From Sodiomyces alkalinus F11 (taxonomy: Eukaryota > Ascomycota > Sordariomycetes > Glomerellales > Plectosphaerellaceae), in the NCBI RefSeq assembly GCF_003711515.1, contig NW_021167085.1, positions 1,094,575 to 1,158,574 on the forward strand: DNA of 64,000 nt, written 5' to 3'. Positions 58,001 through 64,000 of this stretch are shown in pieces; positions within the stretch are counted from its first letter, which is position 1, and each line of letters opens with the position of its first letter. A program made the position numbers and the translations under genes. The notes below the pieces were generated by a model, which was not told the DNA's origin, ran no database searches, and saw nothing but the letters and a program-made list of their open reading frames with translations.

Positions 58001-58656
58001 AGCCTGGGCAGCTTTTCTAGTCTAATCGTAATTAATTAACATGCCATCTAGCGGAATGGTTTGAAAAAGGCCATGTATTATCGCCAGCTGACTATCACCA
58101 AAGTAGCTGTCGTCACGGATGCCCAAATTGAAAGAAGAAGAAGAAAATCGCTTGACATTGTGATAATCGACCGACTCTTCGCACACGTCCCGTCAGCAAA
58201 CGGCCAGAGGCCGGGTATCACTGTGTCGAGAATATGATAACTGAGTACCAAGACTAGGTGCAGCTGAATGTTCTCTTCCGCATCTGGCTGCAAGCGCGGA
58301 AATAGGTAGTAATACATCACAATCCTCTCCCGCGAGACAGTCTAGTTGCGCATGGCTTTCGTGGGCGGCCGGTTTATAGGCCACTCGCAAGCGGTGGACG
58401 TCCGATCCTGCCGTCTTAACAGACATTGTCTTACCCTCTCGGTCTATAAGGGTTGGTAGCAACACTTGTTGCCACCCCTCGGGGCACCAGACCCCGGTAA
58501 CCTTTCCGCTGAAGCCAACGCCGCGGCGGGCTCGCGACCATTGGTCTATACACGAGACCCTTCAGAGATCCATCTTCTCTCTGCTCGAGGGTGGATAGGT
58601 GATAAGGATTGCCCTCGTTTAACCAGCGACCAAAGGCAGCAAATGTGCCCCGGAAA
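58001..58656. other. Convergent 3' spacer, glutaredoxin-like / RPB7
   Basis: No gene seen. A frame that continues from an alternative RPB7 acceptor runs to 58431, but it is not conserved in type. Confidence 0.5.
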
Positions 58657-59430
58657 TTAGTCCTGGAGGCAGCTTCGAGGAAAGAAATTTTGTAAGTGAG
58701 GAGTAAAGCCTTTCGAGTCGAATGTAGCCACTTACCCGAGATAGTCCTCTTTAATGCTGCCGATGGCCCACATCTCACTAACCTCGGACCGCGTGCCAAT
58801 CACCTTCACTCGGACGTGGGTGCCGGGTTCGATCACTGTGTCTTCATTATCCGTGAATTGAGGCGGGGTAGCATTTGGATCCCACTTTATGTCGGAAGGA
58901 ATCAGCTGAAGAGGAGTGTCATGTTAGCCCTGAGAGAACTCTGGGAGCGCTGCATTTCACATAGCCCCTTTGGCGCCTCGCCTCGCCGCGCCTCGCCTCG
59001 CCTCGCCACCTCATGCCGGTGGGGACCTACATGTGCAGACACGAAAAGGCGCAGGGGTCCAGCCTGGGCAAAGAAGCCCTGATGGTTGACAGAGTAGACG
59101 ACGGCATCAACCTAGGGAGTGGGGCGTCATGTCAGAGCACAACTCCTGACCTGAGGCTAGGGCATAGAAAAAGGGCAGTACCGTCTCGCCCTTGAAGGGC
59201 CGCCAAACCACAGCTCGATAGCCAACGTTGAACTCGGCAAGGCCGCTGCCCGGTAGGATCTTTCCCTCGGAGATCTCAAAGGTGTCCATGATAGAGATCA
59301 CGTAGTAACTCCCGGCAAAGGTACCCTCGACGTCCTTGAGGAGCTTGCTCGTCACAAGCTCATGCATATTACGACCAAAATAGGAAGGGTGCAGGGTGAC
59401 CCTGCGCTCCATATTCTTGAGAAAAAACAT
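58657..59430 (-). CDS. RPB7: DNA-directed RNA polymerase II subunit Rpb7
   Basis: Four exons: 59182-59430, 59031-59111, 58736-58905 and 58657-58672, giving 171 aa, the normal Rpb7 length. Rpb7 with Rpb4 forms the Pol II stalk that binds nascent RNA. The N-terminal tip domain reads MFFLKNMERRVTLHPSYFG, ISIMDTFEISEGKILPGSG and EFNVGYRAVVWRPFKGE. The S1/OB domain reads VDAVVYSVNHQGFFAQAGPL, HLIPSDIKWDP and VKVIGTRSEVSEMWAIGSIKEDYLG. The last exon is only 16 nt and encodes the final residues CLQD. Intron 1 (59112-59181) has a weak-looking donor GTACTG but restores GETVDAVV. Intron 2 contains CGCCT pentamer repeats. The gene is divergent from the Mpo1-like gene. Confidence 0.93.
58974..59008. repeat. 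CGCCT pentamer repeat in RPB7 intron 2
   Basis: About seven CGCCT units, one interrupted by CGCG, within the intron between RPB7 exons 2 and 3. Confidence 0.9.
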
Positions 59431-60959
59431 GATGGCCGCTCGGAGGGACGTTGCTTGATTGCTCGGTTCGGTGGTGGATTGGCCGGACTAGGCGGCGGCC
59501 GGGCGGGCAGCCTCTTCGGGGTCGCCCTCGCGTTCGCGTACGGATATTGTAAGAGAAAAAGATAGCAATGCCTGCAAGAAAATGTCTGGTTTCCTCTGCG
59601 AAGTGATTTGCGTCTCCGCGCAACACCCGAGGAGTCAAGTACTCGATGATTGTGATCGTGTCTTAATTTGCGCCTGCTTCGGAGGGTATGATAAAGACTT
59701 TTCTTGCCAGATATTCCGCGTATGTTCGAAGCAGAGAACGTGTAAGGGCTGAGAAATGTGGCGTTTTTCGATGGAAAATAAAAGAATTAAAAGCGATATC
59801 GCGTGCTGGCAAGGAGTCAGATTCGTCGGTGTATCGACACCAAGATCGGGCGTGATGGGCGTGATTACGGTGAATGAATGCGAAAAGGCCCAGGCGCCTG
59901 AAGATAGGGAAAGAAAACAGAAGAAAAATGAGAGACGGAAAGAGCAATGCCAGTCTCCAATCTAACCTCCTTCAATGTAGCTGCCGATATGCGCCGCGTG
60001 GTGTGACAGGCGGTCTGCTCTGGCGTGTTGAAATCCCAAGCTACAAGGAAGTTCCGACAGAAGGGTAAAAAGTTGTTGCTTTGCAGGAAGCCCGCGACGA
60101 GGCTGACGAATTATTCGTATTGGGACCTACTCGACTCGTCTGGGGAAATCTTGCTAGGCTATCTGGAAGCAGCCAGCCACAAGTTACCTAACGTGGTCTG
60201 TGCATGTCGTACGCCATCCCTATCCGGGTATAGGTTTGTGTGCATCTGCATCCGTACCCGGTACGTACCGTAGTGGCTTCCAATTTTTGATCCTTGAAAC
60301 TCGGTGAACTCACGAAGTGGATGCATTCACTCGCTGCAATGTCTTCGGTTTGTGCATATCACAAGCTTTCTCACGGCCCGTCGAGGGTAATTTTAGAAGT
60401 TACGTTACCGTGGTCTTATATTTTTCAACATAATCTACAGGCCGTCTCCTTCTCCTATACCTCGTAATCGCCCATTCGATCCCCAGGCTGATCAAGAGAA
60501 GGACCGGTGTCCCAAGTTCGCATTCCTAGCTGTCGAATTCTGGCCGATGTTCTAGCCGTTCCCCCTTAACTTTTTCCAGGCCCTTCGCCTGCTTTCCTTC
60601 TCCCAACATCTCTTCCTTCCGAGGTTTTTCCCATTAGATCAAATCCCCCTACAACACCGCCACCACCATAATAATTACCAGTTCACCAGTTCACGACCAC
60701 TGTTACCATATGGAGAGCGCCTACGTCTTTTCTTGGACCGTCCGGACATCTTGACAAGATATCTATGTCCCTCGACGCCGCAACGGGGTGTCTTTGACTC
60801 GACCGATTTCGCGACCAGTTTTGCCGCCCTATCACTGGCTGGAACCATTGTTTCTGCTCACCTCGTCGTCTTGGCTCACCCCCTGTCTTCTTCTTACCTT
60901 GAGCCGTCACAGATTGGCTTGAGGCACCGTTGCATGGTTTGCGATCCATTACAGCCATC
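59431..60959. promoter_or_regulatory. Divergent intergenic, RPB7 / Mpo1-like
   Basis: About 1.5 kb between start codons. No gene recognised. A GTACGTACC element lies near 60260, and the Mpo1 side (60560-60680) is CT-rich. Confidence 0.45.
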
Positions 60960-61728
60960 ATGTCTCTCGACCTGGAAAAGCACTTGACCTTTGTGAGTTC
61001 TAAAGACTCCACACCGAGTAATAGATTTGGTTGTTGTCGACTACTTGTCCTGACCTCCATTCACGCATCCCGCCTCTCTTCCTCCCTCCTTTATTAACCA
61101 GCACGCCGCTTTTCATATAGTACGGGGCATATCATCATAACCCCGTCAATGTCGTCATGCACATGGCCTGTGTTCCCCTTATCTTGTATTCCGGATTCTG
61201 CTTGGTAAGTCAAAATCGTCTAAAAATACGGACACGGACTTGGCTCTAACTAAACCGCAGGCCACCAATTCGGGGACACTAATACCGTTACCCTCCTGGC
61301 TCACGGCCCCTTACCTGGATCTCAACTTGGGGACACTGGCTGCTTTGACATGGGGCAGTCTTTACGTTCTCCTTGAGCCCGTGGCCGGCACTCTCCTGGC
61401 CGTTATCAACCTGGCCGCTACCGCCTATTGTAATTCTCTGAGGCTTCACAACCCCGAATGGACGAATCAGGTCGCCATCGTAGTCCATGTCGCCTGCTGG
61501 ATTCTTCAGTTCGTCGGCCACGGTGCGTTCGAAGGTCGAGCCCCCGCCCTCCTCGACAACCTTGTGCAGGCCATCTTCCTTGCCCCATTGTTCGTCTGGC
61601 TCGAATTTCTCTTCAAGCTGGGTTACAGGCCAGAACTTCAGGCTCGCGTCAGCAAAGCTGTCGAGAAGGAGATCGCCAAGTTCCGCGCTGCCAAAGACAA
61701 CGCGGCTAAGAATGACAAGAGCCAATAA
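60960..61728 (+). CDS. MPO1: Mpo1-like 2-hydroxy fatty acid dioxygenase (DUF962)
   Basis: Three exons: 60960-60992, 61121-61204 and 61261-61728, giving 194 aa. The start MSLDLEKHLTFYGAYHHNPVNVVMHMACVPLI is the DUF962 signature, with the His residues that bind iron. Hydrophobic segments follow (MACVPLILYSGFCL, GTLAALTWGSLYVLLEPVAGTLLAVINLAA, VAIVVHVACWILQFVGHGAFEGRAPALLDN, AIFLAPLFVWLEFLFKLG), and a Lys-rich C-terminus. QFVGHGAFEGRAPALL is also conserved in type. Yeast Mpo1 is an ER Fe2+-dependent dioxygenase that shortens 2-hydroxy fatty acids by one carbon during phytosphingosine breakdown. Exon 2 begins at TAC after CATATAG; an earlier CCAG acceptor would lose the YGAYHHNP motif. Introns are phase 0. 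Confidence 0.92.
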
Positions 61729-62256
61729 ATAATCAAGCCGAGGTTGGGACCCTTTTTTTGACTTCTTCTTTGGCCAACCTTTCCAACCGAAGTCGCTGTC
61801 AACAATCGTATCACATTAGCATCCTTTTTTTTTCTTCATCACCAGTGCTGATCACTCGTGCGGCAACCCTTGATAAATATCTGGGAACGCACACTTCGCT
61901 TGATAGTCTCCTAATCCAACACCAGTGACGGAAACAGATTGAGCGTCTTCACTCCCCATGTGACGACAGTGAGCTCACAAAGTGGAAGGGGGATTTTATT
62001 TGATACCTGGAGACACTTCACCACAATATCGCCTCATATTCAATTCTACCTTTGCATACCCGGGGGGGGGGGGGGGTTAATCGTGACGCAACTCCGAATT
62101 TGGAATTCACATCATGTTTTTTGCTACTCCAGCTTTCTTTGTCGTTCTCGAGCGATCGATTAAACTGTACATATATCTGTTTATCCTTGGGACGGGACAA
62201 GATCATCCCCTTTGTGCATTACTTCCCCTTTGTCTTGATTTGCGATCATGTCCCTC
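61729..62256. other. Convergent 3' spacer with poly-G tract
   Basis: Contains T-rich sequence near 61825 and a 15-nt poly-G run at 62062-62076. No gene seen. Confidence 0.6.
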
Positions 62257-63267
62257 TTATCTGCTGAGGTCTATCTCAACCCAACCTTGATTCTCGACTC
62301 GTTTAGAGTCAGCGCAGACAAATGATTCGTCGTCGGAGTCCGAGTCGGCCAAGCTTCGCCCGCCGTCGCAGCGGTACAGGTGAGCCAGCTTCCCAGGCAA
62401 CTGTTTCCGTGAGCTGTCTCTCGTCTTGGCGGCAGGTCGTGCCGATGCGGGGGTTCTTTCGCCGTTGTCGGTAGATTTCTCACCCTTGCCCCGTGTAGGT
62501 CTCCTGACGGGATCGGCGGTCTTCCGGGAACCCGATGCTTTGGGGCGCGCAGCGCTCGTATCGATACGGAGATTCCGGGGATTGTTGCTACGCCCGTGTC
62601 GCTTGTGCTGTGGGCCGTCAGGGTGCTGATTCTGATTCTGAGCCGGCCTAGATGGCCTCGTCGCACCCTCATGCGTCTTCGACGGTCGTCGAACCTTGTC
62701 CTTTGTCCGTTGGTGGTCGGGCTTGGGTTGAGGCTGCCCATCCCTCTCACTGGTAGGATACCTGTTGTCTATGCGCCTCTGGGGACTGGCATCTGGAGTA
62801 TAGGCCTTCGTGGAAAGAATACCGAGAGTCTGATAAACGTCGTCAGCATGCATCGTCGTCGTAGGATCGACGATCTCTGTCTTGACGGCCGTCTGTGGCC
62901 TACGAACCGGCTGTAGGGGGATGGGAGGCAGAGCCTTGGAGATTGGTCGTTGCTGCTGCTGCTGCTGCTCCCGGTGCGATCCGTGCCTCTGGTCCTTTTC
63001 CGGGTTATTGTCGTCGCGGAGTGGCCATGGCCCGCCTACGACCGGAGCGGCCTCGAAGCCCGGGAACGGCGCGGAGCAATGCAAACAGGGATGTGGTTTG
63101 CAAACTCGCATGCGGATTTTCTCGCAGGGCTTGTCGGGGCCGTTACCGAAGACTGCAGTGATGAGCGGGTAGAAGCAGCTGGTCTTGTAGCGCCATGTCC
63201 TGGCGCAGTTCATGGGTCGTCTTGAAGCGTGCCCGCACGCTGAATGTAAGCTGAGCTCGACGCACAT
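62257..63267 (-). CDS. Hypothetical Cys-rich / polyGln protein
   Basis: Single exon, 336 aa, starting MCVELSLHSACGH in an AAAAATG context; no named family recognised. The N-terminal 72 residues carry nine Cys and several His (CGHASRRPMNC, CFYPLIT, PCEKIRMRVCKPHPCLHC), a pattern that could bind zinc or form disulphides. There is no signal peptide, so zinc binding is more likely. A run of seven Gln (GCT repeat on the plus strand near 62953) follows. The long middle is basic, disordered and Arg/Pro/Gln-rich. The acidic C-terminus is DSDSDDESFVCADSKRVENQGWVEIDLSR. Function is unknown; a nuclear or nucleic-acid-associated role is a guess from composition only. Confidence 0.65.
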   Translation of the reverse strand: MCVELSLHSACGHASRRPMNCARTWRYKTSCFYPLITAVFGNGPDKPCEKIRMRVCKPHPCLHCSAPFPGFEAAPVVGGPWPLRDDNNPEKDQRHGSHREQQQQQQRPISKALPPIPLQPVRRPQTAVKTEIVDPTTTMHADDVYQTLGILSTKAYTPDASPQRRIDNRYPTSERDGQPQPKPDHQRTKDKVRRPSKTHEGATRPSRPAQNQNQHPDGPQHKRHGRSNNPRNLRIDTSAARPKASGSRKTADPVRRPTRGKGEKSTDNGERTPASARPAAKTRDSSRKQLPGKLAHLYRCDGGRSLADSDSDDESFVCADSKRVENQGWVEIDLSR

Positions 63268-64000
63268 TTTTGTTTCCAATCCCCGAGTTGCGACTCACCC
63301 TTTTAATGGATCCAATGAGCCCAAGGACGAGTCTTCTCAGGTGATATTTAGAGCAGACAGGTGACTCTGGTGCCTATGTCGAGTGAGAAAGAGAAACAAT
63401 GGGCTTCCTTCCTCTCGTTGAAGTATTGGTGGGTGTTGAAAATGATATAAGGTAGTCAATGGAAGAGACTCGAGGGGTCAGTTCTCTAGGCACATCCGGG
63501 ACTTTATAAAGACTTCGCGGTTCTCTAAACAACTGGCATTATCTGGAACAAAACATCGCGACATGGCACCCAATGGTTTTGTCCACGTACAGACTGTGAA
63601 CTCCTTATCTGTACGGGAAAGGAACAACACATTCTTTCTGGAACAAAGAGGATGTCTACGAAAGTCCGAAGAAAGAAGACAGGAACTAATACGTGGGAAC
63701 TGATCGACTCTTTGTTTGGGCATGGTCGTTTCTCTGAACAATGAAGGTGCTCTGTACTGCAACCATTGCATGAACTCACTTCGGGAACTCCCTTTAACTT
63801 GTCCTGGTCTTGTAGGAGCTGAATACCGTACGGATCTTACTCGAGAAGAGCATTATTTCGAGTCGCAACCATCAGTCCAGACAAGACCAACATATGAGCT
63901 AGTACAGTAGAAGATTCTTCATTTACCTGGTCACTTGACAGATCAGTCACGTTCTGGTGTCTGGTAGATATCATAGTGCCCCCTTTTCCGTGTTCACCAC
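63268..64000. other. Right-edge intergenic, no gene recognised
   Basis: Short frames on both strands have no recognisable features and no coherent exon signals. It would include the promoter of the Cys-rich gene. Confidence 0.5.

Overview
The window looks like nuclear DNA of a filamentous ascomycete (Pezizomycotina). The gene set and intron style point to Sordariomycetes, but I cannot name a species. Evidence: short GT-AG introns, mostly 50-80 nt, with CTAAC/CTGAC-type branch sites; GC-rich coding sequence; and fungal-type core genes (CYP51, EF-1beta, a KipA-like kinesin-7, verprolin, an Mpo1/DUF962 protein, a CHORD-CS co-chaperone, a SulP-STAS-cNMP transporter). I place 25 protein genes. One (CUS2/Tat-SF1-like) runs off the left edge. 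I found no rRNA, tRNA, CRISPR array or intact transposon. Exon boundaries were assigned by hand from donor, branch and acceptor signals; every spliced model closes in frame, but none has transcript support here.

Layout. 0-6.4 kb: CUS2-like (-), RPN13 (-), EF-1beta (+), PSF1 (+). 7.7-16 kb: Vsb1-like SulP transporter (+), a secreted cysteine-rich GPI-type protein (-), STK19-like (+). 16-20 kb: gene-poor, with short inverted repeats of a GGTACCTAC type. 20-36 kb: kinesin-7 (+), a type II membrane glycosyltransferase-like protein (+), CYP51 (+), an unknown coiled-coil protein (+), TAF7 (+). 36-40 kb: mL54 (-), a complex I 12 kDa PDSW/NDUFB10-type subunit (-), NSR1/nucleolin (+). 40-42.5 kb: gene-poor, with two possible LTR relics. 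42.5-51 kb: a membrane protein with a candidate Atg8-interacting motif (+), verprolin/WIP (-), an unknown mitochondrial membrane protein (+), an unknown multi-pass protein with an Asp/Lys-rich linker (+). 51.7-64 kb: Mnr2/Alr-type CorA Mg transporter (-), CHORD-CS protein (-), glutaredoxin-like protein (+), RPB7 (-), Mpo1-like (+), and a Cys-rich/polyQ protein of unknown function (-).

The genes do not form an operon-like or secondary-metabolite cluster. They are mostly housekeeping genes: transcription (RPB7, TAF7), splicing, ribosome biogenesis, translation, replication (GINS), proteasome, mitochondrial ribosome and respiration, cytoskeleton, and ion and lipid homeostasis. Several pairs are divergent and may share promoters: RPN13/EF-1beta, PDSW subunit/NSR1, verprolin/mitochondrial protein, CHORD/glutaredoxin, RPB7/Mpo1. 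I see no convincing new multi-gene system. The points most worth checking are the unknown single genes, several unusual splice choices, and a recurrent intergenic GGTACCTAC motif family.
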